DNA of 64,000 nt from a virus, in the IMG/VR virus record IMGVR_UViG_3300032238_000599, positions 62,001 to 126,000 of that record, one strand, 5' to 3'. The notes beneath the pieces are model-generated. The model was not told the origin of the DNA, did no database searches, and was given only the letters and a program-made list of their open reading frames with translations. Numbering within the stretch: position 1 is the first letter of the stretch; every line of letters starts with the position of its first letter. Made by a program: the position numbers and the translations under genes. This document shows positions 44,601 to 51,020 of this stretch, piece after piece.

Positions 44601-45019
44601 CACTAGCTGGTATCAAAGTTAACCCAATTACATTCATTACTGGTACTGGACTTGTTAACTATGGACAATACACTCGTGCTAAGAACGCTAGTGCATTAGA
44701 TCGTATTAACGTAGCTCGTCTAGTTGTTTATCTACGTAGACAGTTAAGTTTGCTAGCTAAACCATATGTGTTTGAACCAAACGATAAGATTACCAGAGAT
44801 GAAATTAAGCAAGCGGCTGAAAGTCTAATGCTTGAATTAGTTGGACAACGTGCTCTATACGACTACATTGTAGTCTGCGACACAAGTAACAACACACCAT
44901 CAAGAATTGATCGTAATGAACTATATCTTGACATAGCCATTGAACCAGTCAAGGCAGTGGAATTTATCTATATTCCATTACGCTTGAAGAACACTGGCGA
45001 AATTAAAGGCTTAGGCTAA
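41642..45019 (+). CDS. gp18: Contractile tail sheath protein, T4 gp18 family (1125 aa)
   Basis: The subunit of the contractile sheath. The N-terminus SSPGVSVTVIDES..... and GTTPLIVVASA is typical of sheath proteins. The C-terminal ~250 residues hold the conserved inner domain: SYPWFAPAGTRRGGI, RDTLAGIKVNPITFI, RINVARLVVYLRRQL, YDYIVVCDTSNNTPSRID and LYLDIAIEPVKAVEFIYIP. At 1125 aa it is much larger than T4 gp18 (659 aa). The extra residues are in the middle and include three short SNGTYWVDT/GSIWIKTTEP/DGRLWYNSM-type repeats that resemble fibre or surface-exposed modules. It is followed after 17 nt by the tail tube gene, as in T4. Confidence 0.9.
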   Translation: MAQLSSPGVSVTVIDESFYTPAAAGTTPLIVVASAQDKSNGSGTGTAPGTLKANAGQVYLLTSQKDLADTFGTPIFKTDASNNPVHAGELNEYGLQAAYSFLGVSNRVYAVRADVDLAELEASASAPTGPASNGTYWVDTATTSFGIFEWNSSLATTTGGQTFTVRTPIVITDKTKVVNFAGQDYTPKKSVGAIGDYAVVAVTSLFKLWFKNQAGTWVEVGSTGGNGLPYTSWTNSWPIAVSTGSVTTAIANSVGFTTTTDDGSPQSHTYAGGADLDAFASFINTGDGGDPLVPGLSAKVVSGKLQYFSDGTFGKIVFGGSLFGSSGWNGVGGSTKPYYTPIITIQPHTQVPTYKRGDTDAITEDVSPLGRPTGSIWIKTTEPNAGAKWRIKRFNSATAAWESSTAPLYKDNAEALYGLDKAGGGVNLAQGTLYVKFNDSEESPNLANFKVYRRTGVDSTKIVSAVFTDSTLDAGTYTIFIAETLKGQSTIGAVHEIEFTVDGFAVSSGEAVAGEINAAGLTNVVADFDSVTRKLSIYHKLAGDFRLAEGAGNPLAAMGFVAGTTANLYATPVGDMDYEMVASLWAPLSAVNSDSAPSSLPADGRLWYNSMIDEVDMMIHDGSKWVGYLTSTSPYYNSSVADQTDPMGPIVSATAPIEQSDGTDLKEGDLWISTADLENFPLIHRWNNDTKKWVLLDKTDQTTENGVLFHDARWTADGIDATSEASSIEELLISNYVDPDCPDPALYPKGMLLWNLRRSGFNVKEFKENYIDTTASNPRVGLGDGEAMSDYYPHRWVSVAANNEDGSGAFGRFAQRKVVIQGLQALVNANQQIRDEEARIFNLIACPGYPELIGELVSLNYDRGLTAFVVGDTPARLKSDATTLNNWGTNQALVLEDNDKGLVSSDEYLGIFYPWGYTSDNLGNNVVVPPSHMMLRTIALSDNVSYPWFAPAGTRRGGITNATAVGYVDPTSGEFQSVALNTGQRDTLAGIKVNPITFITGTGLVNYGQYTRAKNASALDRINVARLVVYLRRQLSLLAKPYVFEPNDKITRDEIKQAAESLMLELVGQRALYDYIVVCDTSNNTPSRIDRNELYLDIAIEPVKAVEFIYIPLRLKNTGEIKGLG

Positions 45020-45036
45020 AATTTAGGAGACTATAA

Positions 45037-45663
45037 ATGGCTGTCGCAACATTAAGTAAATTTACAGTACCTTTGGCAAGTGACGCTAGTGCGTCAGCCC
45101 AAGGTATGTTGATGCCAAAGCTAAAGTATCGCTTTAGAGTGAGCTTTGAAAACTTTGGCGTATCAACTCCAACAACAGAACTAACCAAGCAGGTTATTAC
45201 AGCGGCTCGTCCAAACGTACAATTTGCTGATCAAGTAATTGAAATTTACAACAGTAAAATTCACTATGCTGGTAAGCACACATGGCAAACTATTGCTATT
45301 AGTTTACGTGATGACGTAACTGGCGCTGTTAGTAAGCTAGTCGGCGAACAGATGCAAAAGCAATTTGACTTCTTTGAGCAGTCAAGTGCGGCTTCTGGTG
45401 TTGACTACAAGTTTACACTACGTATTGAAATATTGGATGGCGGTAACGGCGCTAATACTCCAAACGTATTAGAAACTTGGGAGTGCTATGGTTGCTATGT
45501 AACACAAGCTAACTATCAAACTCTAGGTTACGCAGAACAAGGACCAGTACAGATTGACTTAACAATTCAACCTGATAACTGTATCCAGAGCCCACAAGGC
45601 ACAGGAATTGGCTCAGTCGTTGGACGTACAATTAGTACTCTAGCAACTGGTGGCGGTAAGTAA
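45037..45663 (+). CDS. gp19: Tail tube protein, T4 gp19 family (208 aa)
   Basis: Forms the inner tube of the contractile tail. The segments MPKLKYRFRVSFENFG, TKQVITAARPNVQF, IEIYNSKIHYAGKHTWQTI and LRDDVTGAVSKLVGEQMQKQ match the gp19 family. The C-terminal YGCYVTQANYQTLGYAEQG and IQVDL-like end are also typical. Length is near the T4 protein (163 aa) plus a short tail. GGAG precedes the ATG by 11 nt. It lies directly downstream of the sheath, and the transcript ends at the terminator at 45668. Confidence 0.9.
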   Translation: MAVATLSKFTVPLASDASASAQGMLMPKLKYRFRVSFENFGVSTPTTELTKQVITAARPNVQFADQVIEIYNSKIHYAGKHTWQTIAISLRDDVTGAVSKLVGEQMQKQFDFFEQSSAASGVDYKFTLRIEILDGGNGANTPNVLETWECYGCYVTQANYQTLGYAEQGPVQIDLTIQPDNCIQSPQGTGIGSVVGRTISTLATGGGK

Positions 45664-45667
45664 GAAG

Positions 45668-45690
45668 AAAGGCTGGCAACAGCCTTTTTT
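45668..45690 (+). terminator. Intrinsic terminator after the tail tube gene
   Basis: AAAGGCTG (45668-45675) pairs perfectly with CAGCCTTT (45680-45687) across a GCAA (GNRA-type) tetraloop, followed by T residues. Confidence 0.85.
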
Positions 45691-45727
45691 CATGACTAAT
45701 CTTTAACTACGCATATAATTCGTTCCG

Positions 45728-45734
45728 ATAAATA
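45728..45734 (+). promoter_or_regulatory. T4-type late promoter (ATAAATA), leaderless arrangement
   Basis: CGATAAATAATTAT runs into the ATG at 45740, leaving 5 nt between the element and the start codon. No Shine-Dalgarno is seen. A terminator just upstream makes a promoter here likely. Confidence 0.55.
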
Positions 45735-45739
45735 ATTAT

Positions 45740-46822
45740 ATGGCAAATATATTCACTGGTTTTTTAAATGGTGTTGTTAATGGTGCAACACACCCTAAAG
45801 GGCAGATGGGCGACTTTCAACATGCCGCTCGCATGTTTACCGACGACACATTTCGTCTTGCCCCTAAATTAAAATTTCAATTCCATGTGGCGTTTAGCAT
45901 TAATCCTAGCGCACTAAAAAATATTGGATTAACACTTCGACACAAAAACGAAATCAATATGTTAGTTAAGAGTGTGTCTCTTCCTAATTTTAATATTGCA
46001 ACAGAAACACTACATCAATACAATCGTAAAAAAGTTATACAAACAAAAATTGATTACCAACCAATAAACATTAAATTCCATGATGATAACATGGGAGTTG
46101 TAAATCAATTATGGCAAAACTATTACGGATATTATTTTGCAGACAGTACAACATCAAAGACACCAGGAGCATACAACAGAACAGCTATGCTAAACGCAAG
46201 TTATCTTAGAGGTACTTATGGTTTAGACAATAACAGTAGTGTTCCGTTTTTTAATAAGATTACAATTTATCAAATGGCTCGACAAGAGTATGTTAGTTAC
46301 ACTCTAGTAAATCCGTTAATCACTAATTGGAATCATGAAGGTATGGATTATGCTTCAAGTGCTACTCATGAAAATCAAATGACACTAGCATACGAAGCAG
46401 TGAACTACGGTGCAGGAAGAGTGCAACGCGGAGATCCAGAAGGATTTGCTTTAGAACATTACGATCTAAGCCCAAGCCCATTAAGCGTAGCTGGCGGTGG
46501 AACTGCTACCTTGTTTGGTAACGGTGGCGTTATTGCTGGCGCGGCCGATGTACTTGGTAGTATTTTTAGTGGGCAAGCATTTGAAAGTCCTGCAAATTTT
46601 ATTAGTACTGCAATTAAAACAGTAAATACCTATCAGAATTCTAAGAAATTAACAAACGCAGGAGTTACCCAAGAAGGTAAAAACATCATTGTTAAGACAT
46701 TAAATTCTGTAGCAACTACTGGAGTAAGTGGTGTAAATGGTGTAGTGTTTCCACAAAGCTCAGTTAATGTAAACACATCAACGGCAGCAACTCCTATTAA
46801 CTTAAACGGCAACGGACCTTAA
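45740..46822 (+). CDS. Tail-tube-like structural protein, gp19 paralogue (360 aa)
   Basis: Segments such as RLAPKLKFQFHVAFSINPSAL, NEINMLVKSVSLPNF, TLHQYNRKKVIQTKIDY and IKFHDDNMGVVNQLWQNYY parallel the tail-tube fold (compare YRFRVSFENFG and IEIYNSKIHY in gp19). Residues ~195-225 (ITNWNHEGMDYASSATHENQ) also fit the tube family. The C-terminal ~120 residues are low-complexity, rich in Gly, Ala, Asn and Thr. Proteins of this kind are annotated as virion structural proteins in aquatic T4-like phages. It has its own late promoter after the gp19 terminator, and ATG 45740 would be leaderless. A later ATG (MFTDDTFRLAPK) is possible but less favoured. Confidence 0.65.
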   Translation: MANIFTGFLNGVVNGATHPKGQMGDFQHAARMFTDDTFRLAPKLKFQFHVAFSINPSALKNIGLTLRHKNEINMLVKSVSLPNFNIATETLHQYNRKKVIQTKIDYQPINIKFHDDNMGVVNQLWQNYYGYYFADSTTSKTPGAYNRTAMLNASYLRGTYGLDNNSSVPFFNKITIYQMARQEYVSYTLVNPLITNWNHEGMDYASSATHENQMTLAYEAVNYGAGRVQRGDPEGFALEHYDLSPSPLSVAGGGTATLFGNGGVIAGAADVLGSIFSGQAFESPANFISTAIKTVNTYQNSKKLTNAGVTQEGKNIIVKTLNSVATTGVSGVNGVVFPQSSVNVNTSTAATPINLNGNGP

Positions 46823-46824
46823 AA

Positions 46825-47199
46825 ATGATTACTACAAATAATTTACCAGCAACAGAGTCGTCAGACAGCAGTACTGATGTTAAATTATTCTTTGACAAAT
46901 TTTTCTTACATGAAGTAAGTTTTCCAGCGGCAGAAATTGACACAGTTACTGGATTCTTTTTAAAAAGAGGATTCGATGATACTGCTAGTAAAAGTGTTAC
47001 CATTGTATTATTAAACCAAGCACGTCAAGATAGTGTTAACGTATTTCAATTAATTGATACTCTAAAAGGTTTAACTGATGTACAGCTAAGTCAAGTTGTT
47101 GCAGAAGTGCTTAACGCTTATAGAGAAAAAACTAGCATCTTAGGATACAAGACTGCAGAATTAGTTGACTTATTTGAAAGTCGCAACATTGTAGTATGA
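46825..47199 (+). CDS. Conserved hypothetical protein between the tube-like gene and gp4 (124 aa)
   Basis: Starts 2 nt after the upstream stop and overlaps gp4 by 4 nt (ATGA), so it is coupled to both. Its helical core has EIDTVTGFFLKRGFDDTASK, SVTIVLLNQARQDSVNVFQL and DVQLSQVVAEVLNAYREKTS. I believe similar small proteins sit near the tail genes in aquatic T4-like phages, possibly as tail-assembly factors, but no function is known to me. The first ~20 residues are Ser/Thr-rich and look disordered. Confidence 0.65.
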   Translation: MITTNNLPATESSDSSTDVKLFFDKFFLHEVSFPAAEIDTVTGFFLKRGFDDTASKSVTIVLLNQARQDSVNVFQLIDTLKGLTDVQLSQVVAEVLNAYREKTSILGYKTAELVDLFESRNIVV

Positions 47200-47630
47200 G
47201 CAGATTCGCCCAAGGTAAATTTGTACCCAAAAACCCAGCAAAATATATAGGAAACAAAGTTCCAACATATCGCTCAAGCTGGGAATGGCAATTCATGTCG
47301 TTTTGTGATACACATACTAGTGTACAAAAATGGGCTTGCGAAGCAATTAAAATTCCATACAGAAATCCCTTAACTGGCAAACATACAATATATGTACCAG
47401 ATTTTTTTATACAATACGTAGATAAAAATAATGCTACACTTGTAGAACTAATAGAAATTAAACCTGAAAATCAGGCCAAACTAGAAAGTGTAGGACGTAA
47501 CAAAACACATCAGGCACAATTTATACAAAACCAAGCAAAGTGGGCGGCAGCTGGTGCTTGGTGTAAACAGCAAGGAATTCGCTTTAGGGTAGTAACAGAA
47601 AAGGATCTATTCCATAACGGACGTAGATAA
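47196..47630 (+). CDS. gp4: Head completion protein, T4 gp4 (gp50) family (144 aa)
   Basis: It completes filled heads before tail joining. The sequence has the family features: YIGNKVPTYRSSWEWQFMSF, AIKIPYRNPLTGKHTIYVPDF, VELIEIKPENQA, then K.THQAQFIQNQAKW..... and FRVVTEKDLF. The D-x-F and E-x-K arrangement (YVPDFFIQY, LIEIKPE) is that of a TnsA-like restriction-endonuclease fold, as noted for gp4. Length matches the usual ~150 aa. It overlaps the preceding small gene by ATGA and is followed by gp16 after 8 nt. Confidence 0.85.
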   Translation: MSRFAQGKFVPKNPAKYIGNKVPTYRSSWEWQFMSFCDTHTSVQKWACEAIKIPYRNPLTGKHTIYVPDFFIQYVDKNNATLVELIEIKPENQAKLESVGRNKTHQAQFIQNQAKWAAAGAWCKQQGIRFRVVTEKDLFHNGRR

Positions 47631-47638
47631 GTAATGTT

Positions 47639-48121
47639 ATGACTAAAAAACTTGAAGAATTATTAAATTTGCCCGAAAGCAAAAAAATAATCAAAGACGA
47701 CGCTAAAAAGAAAGAAGCTGTTCCCGCGGTTCAACCATTGCTCCGTGATATGGAAGAATTTGATAAAATATCAGCCGCACTTCCACAAGTCAAAGGACTA
47801 GGGGATGTTAGTGACAGCGAATTAGATGCTCTAGCGCAACGTGCTCAAGATGCCTATGACGATTTAATGGACCTGGGTATGAACGTTGAAGCAAGATATA
47901 GCGGTAGAGTGTTTGAAGTAGCCGCAAGTATGTTAAAAAATGCTATCGATGCTAAATCTGCAAAGATTGATAAAAAGTTAAAAATGATCGAATTGCAACT
48001 TAAGAAACAAAAATTGGATCAAGAAGCTAACCCAGAAGGAAATGGTGTTACATTAAACGGTGACGGATTCATTGTATCGGATCGTAACAGCCTACTTGAA
48101 AAACTTAAGAATTTGAAATAA
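47639..48121 (+). CDS. gp16: Terminase small subunit, T4 gp16 family (160 aa)
   Basis: Recognises DNA and regulates the packaging motor. The family signature is LDALAQRAQDAYDDLMDLGM, then NVEARYSGRVFEVAASMLKN, AIDAKSAKIDKKLKMIELQL and KKQKLDQE, two long helices as in gp16. The N-terminus KKLEELLNLPESKK is also typical. Length is normal. It lies two genes upstream of the large subunit gp17 rather than directly before it. The stop overlaps the late promoter of the next gene. Confidence 0.85.
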   Translation: MTKKLEELLNLPESKKIIKDDAKKKEAVPAVQPLLRDMEEFDKISAALPQVKGLGDVSDSELDALAQRAQDAYDDLMDLGMNVEARYSGRVFEVAASMLKNAIDAKSAKIDKKLKMIELQLKKQKLDQEANPEGNGVTLNGDGFIVSDRNSLLEKLKNLK

Positions 48122-48124
48122 ATA
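48118..48124 (+). promoter_or_regulatory. T4-type late promoter (ATAAATA) before the 207-aa gene
   Basis: GAAATAAATATAAG spans the gp16 stop codon, with the ATG at 48145 20 nt downstream. Only a weak SD-like AGAGAA is present. Confidence 0.5.
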
Positions 48125-48144
48125 TAAGATAACAGAGAATCCCT

Positions 48145-48768
48145 ATGAATTTATTTGGAACATTTAAACAATACCTAAGCGAAAGTAAAAAGACCTATAG
48201 CTTTAGAGTAAAAATTGCAGGTGCATTACCTGAAGGCTGTGAAAAAAACATGAAAGAATGTCTAGCTAAATTTGACTGCGCCGCAGTTAAATCAGTTAGT
48301 CGTACACCTATTCAAGAAAGTCCAATGGATTTTCCAGCATTGAAAAATTTAGAAGTGCATACTTTCGATATTGATTGTAATTACCCTTCAATTAGTCCAG
48401 CAGTTAAAGATCAAATTAGCGAAGTGTTAGGCATACCTCAAGGACGTATTGTAGTTCGTACACCACAAGAACAAGCTGAGATCGAATTAAACCAATCTCA
48501 TATGAAAGTACCGGGTGAAGGCGAAAGTTTACTTGAAAAAGATTACGAAAAAAATGATGATGCACAAAAACTAGTAGGTGAAACTCACGTAACTAGTTTC
48601 TTAAAAGAATTAGATAAAATAAATGCTGAACGAAAAGCAAAGATTGTAAAACATGAAGGCAAAGAAGAAGGCGGGATGAGTGATCCGGAATTTGAAGAGC
48701 CTAAGGATAGCAAAAAAAGCCCACTAAAAGGTTTAACTGGTAATCCAGACCCACGTAAAGGAAAATAA
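48145..48768 (+). CDS. Hypothetical protein between gp16 and gp17 (207 aa)
   Basis: The first ~110 residues form a compact alpha/beta domain (YSFRVKIAGALPEGCEKNMK, LKNLEVHTFDIDCNYPSISP, VKDQISEVLGIPQGRIVVRT) that looks ferredoxin-like. The last ~90 residues are highly charged and probably disordered (HEGKEEGGMSDPEFEEPKDS). The N-terminus FGTFKQYLSES recalls peptides of prohead or scaffold-associated proteins. It is one nucleotide from the next gene. Packaging or head assembly is plausible by location; the function is not established. Confidence 0.6.
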   Translation: MNLFGTFKQYLSESKKTYSFRVKIAGALPEGCEKNMKECLAKFDCAAVKSVSRTPIQESPMDFPALKNLEVHTFDIDCNYPSISPAVKDQISEVLGIPQGRIVVRTPQEQAEIELNQSHMKVPGEGESLLEKDYEKNDDAQKLVGETHVTSFLKELDKINAERKAKIVKHEGKEEGGMSDPEFEEPKDSKKSPLKGLTGNPDPRKGK

Positions 48769-48769
48769 A

Positions 48770-49351
48770 ATGAATTTTAATGAACTAATGACAAAATTGT
48801 CAGAAATAGAAGGGTCTGGTACTGTACCACACGATTCAACTGCTAGTCCACTATCACACGTTGATGCAGAAATTGAAGAATGTGGTATGCCAGGCATGAG
48901 CAACATGCCAAGTGGCATGATGGGCATGAGAGAAGAGCCACCAAAACAAGCTGACTCTGTTACTATGAATGTTAGCATGAATGGTAGTGGCGCAGGCGGC
49001 ATTCGTGACTTAATGTCGTTGTTAAGAAACATTGAAGATGGTGGTGCAGAAGACGCTATGCCAACAGTATTGTCAATAGATGAACCTGAGATGGGTATTG
49101 CAATAGGCGGTGATGACGAACACGAGCACGGACACGATGATCACAAAAAGCTACTTGGCGATGTGGGAGAAGAATATGCTAACGAACCAGACGAAATGTA
49201 TTCTGGAGTTAGTGCATCTGTACACAACGGTGCTGATTTGAACAGATCTAAAAGAGGATTTGCGGCAGCTCAGCCAGGTGATAATGCCATGGCAACTGAG
49301 AGCTTAAAAGCACAACTAAAAAATCTGTATACCGAAGTTAAAAACAGATAA
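48770..49351 (+). CDS. Acidic, Met- and His-rich protein before gp17 (193 aa)
   Basis: Begins 1 nt after the preceding stop. There is an N-terminal Met/Gly/Pro-rich stretch (ECGMPGMSNMPSGMMGM), a short conserved-looking core (MNVSMNGSGAGGIRDLMSLL), and a strongly acidic His-rich patch (GGDDEHEHGHDDHKKLLGD) that could bind metal. The C-terminal helix is NAMATESLKAQLKNLYTEVK. It ends just before a terminator. It may be a head-assembly or internal virion protein, but I recognise no family. Confidence 0.55.
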   Translation: MNFNELMTKLSEIEGSGTVPHDSTASPLSHVDAEIEECGMPGMSNMPSGMMGMREEPPKQADSVTMNVSMNGSGAGGIRDLMSLLRNIEDGGAEDAMPTVLSIDEPEMGIAIGGDDEHEHGHDDHKKLLGDVGEEYANEPDEMYSGVSASVHNGADLNRSKRGFAAAQPGDNAMATESLKAQLKNLYTEVKNR

Positions 49352-49370
49352 TTCTGCTATAAGTACGCTC

Positions 49371-49396
49371 AAAGCGGCCACCATGGCCGCTTTTTT
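49371..49396 (+). terminator. Intrinsic terminator before gp17
   Basis: AAAGCGGCCA (49371-49380) pairs perfectly with TGGCCGCTTT (49384-49393) over a 3-nt CCA loop and ends in TTTTTT. Confidence 0.85.
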
Positions 49397-49400
49397 ATTG

Positions 49401-49406
49401 TAAATA
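49401..49406 (+). promoter_or_regulatory. Candidate late promoter (TAAATA) for gp17, leaderless arrangement
   Basis: TTGTAAATAGTATT lies between the terminator and the gp17 ATG, with 5 nt from TAAATA to the start codon. There is no Shine-Dalgarno in the 18 nt before ATG. Confidence 0.45.
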
Positions 49407-49411
49407 GTATT

Positions 49412-51013
49412 ATGGGAAAATCATTAGACGGTGTCTTAACCAAAAAGGCACACAAACAAGAAAAGTTTACTGAGCAACAAGTTCAAGACTTGTTAATGTG
49501 TGCTGACCTCGAAACGGGATATTTGCATTTTTCTAAAAACTTTTTTTACATACAACACCCTACTAAAGGTAAAATGTTGTTTGAACCTTTTGACTATCAA
49601 GTAAGATTGTTAGACACTTATCACGGTAGTCGATTTAATGTAAACATGTTACCTCGACAAATGGGCAAGACTACTTGTGCTAGTGCTTATTTGTTATGGT
49701 ATGCTATGTTTCATCCAGACTCAACACTACTTGTTGCCGCGCACAAATACACAGGCGCACAAGAAATTATGCAACGTATTCGTTACGCATATGAAGATTG
49801 TCCTGATCATATTCGTTGCGGTGTTGTAAGTTACAACAAACAGTCAATTGAATTTGATAACGGTTCGCGTATTGTAGCACAAACAACAACGGCTAATACA
49901 GGTCGCGGTATGTCTATTACACTATTATACTGTGACGAGTTTGCGTTTGTACAACCTAACATTGCTGAAGAATTCTGGACTTCTATTTCGCCTACACTAG
50001 CAACTGGTGGACGAGCAATTATTACATCGACACCTAATAGTGACGAAGATACATTTGCACAAATCTGGAAAGATGCAAACAAACATTTTGACGAATATGG
50101 AAATGAAAGTCCTGAAGGTTTAGGCATCAACGGATTTAAAGGATTTACTTGTTCTTGGAACGAACATCCTGATAGAGATGACGAATGGGCAATTACAGAA
50201 CGTGGGCGTATTGGCGAAGAAAAGTTTCGACGTGAATATGGATGTGAATTCTTAATCTACGACGAAACACTGATTAACAGTATTAAACTTAGCGAACTGT
50301 CAGGCAGAGATCCTATCAGTCGAATGGGGCAAACTAGAATTTACAAAAAACCTGAAGCTGGAAATCTCTATCTTGTAAGTTTAGATCCTAGTCTTGGAAC
50401 TGGCGGCAACTATAGTGCTATTGAAGTTATAGAACTGCCCAGTTTTGAACAAGTGGCCGAGTGGCATCATAATATGACTCCTATACAAGGGCAAATTAAA
50501 ATCATGCGAGAAATTCTTGAGTGGATTCAAGATCATATTGGACAAGAAAACAGTAACAGCATATACTGGTCAATTGAAAATAACAACATCGGTGAAGCAG
50601 GACTTGTTTGTATTAGGGACGTAGGCGAAGAGCATTTTCCAGGCATGTTTGTAAGCGAACCAATTCGTAAAGGACATGTACGTAAATTCCGTAAGGGATT
50701 TAATACAACACATAAGAGTAAGATTTCAGCCTGTGCTAGATTGAAACATTTAATTGAACAGGGCACATTTAAAATGCACAGTAGGCCCTTAATAACTGAA
50801 TTAAAAGCCTTCATTGCACAAGGTATTACATTTAAAGCTAAAGTAGGTGAATACGACGACTTAGTCAGTGCGTTATTACTAGCTGTACGCATGAGCGCGG
50901 TGCTAGCGGACTGGGATCCACGTGTTTTTGAAACACTAAGCAGTCGAGAAGACTGGGACGAAGAAGATTATGAACCGCCGATGCCTATATTTGTTTCAAC
51001 AGGGCTAGGATAA
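49412..51013 (+). CDS. gp17: Terminase large subunit, T4 gp17 family (533 aa)
   Basis: The ATP-driven motor and nuclease that fills the head. Residues ~81-92 hold the Walker A-like motif RQMGKTT, with K86. Walker B is LLYCDEF with D175 and E176. The nuclease half has YLVSLDPSLGTGGNYSA (metal-binding Asp), SIENNNIGEAG and a late acidic motif VGEYDDLVSALL. Length is somewhat under T4 gp17 (610 aa), as in aquatic relatives. It follows a strong terminator, with only 15 nt between the T run and the ATG and no Shine-Dalgarno. Confidence 0.95.
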   Translation: MGKSLDGVLTKKAHKQEKFTEQQVQDLLMCADLETGYLHFSKNFFYIQHPTKGKMLFEPFDYQVRLLDTYHGSRFNVNMLPRQMGKTTCASAYLLWYAMFHPDSTLLVAAHKYTGAQEIMQRIRYAYEDCPDHIRCGVVSYNKQSIEFDNGSRIVAQTTTANTGRGMSITLLYCDEFAFVQPNIAEEFWTSISPTLATGGRAIITSTPNSDEDTFAQIWKDANKHFDEYGNESPEGLGINGFKGFTCSWNEHPDRDDEWAITERGRIGEEKFRREYGCEFLIYDETLINSIKLSELSGRDPISRMGQTRIYKKPEAGNLYLVSLDPSLGTGGNYSAIEVIELPSFEQVAEWHHNMTPIQGQIKIMREILEWIQDHIGQENSNSIYWSIENNNIGEAGLVCIRDVGEEHFPGMFVSEPIRKGHVRKFRKGFNTTHKSKISACARLKHLIEQGTFKMHSRPLITELKAFIAQGITFKAKVGEYDDLVSALLLAVRMSAVLADWDPRVFETLSSREDWDEEDYEPPMPIFVSTGLG

Positions 51014-51016
51014 ATA
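51010..51016 (+). promoter_or_regulatory. Candidate late promoter (ATAAATA) at the gp17 stop
   Basis: GGATAAATACAAC overlaps the gp17 stop codon, 4 nt before the ATG at 51021. AGGA at 51007-51010 may act as SD on read-through RNA, so the role of this element is uncertain. Confidence 0.4.
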
Positions 51017-51020
51017 CAAC

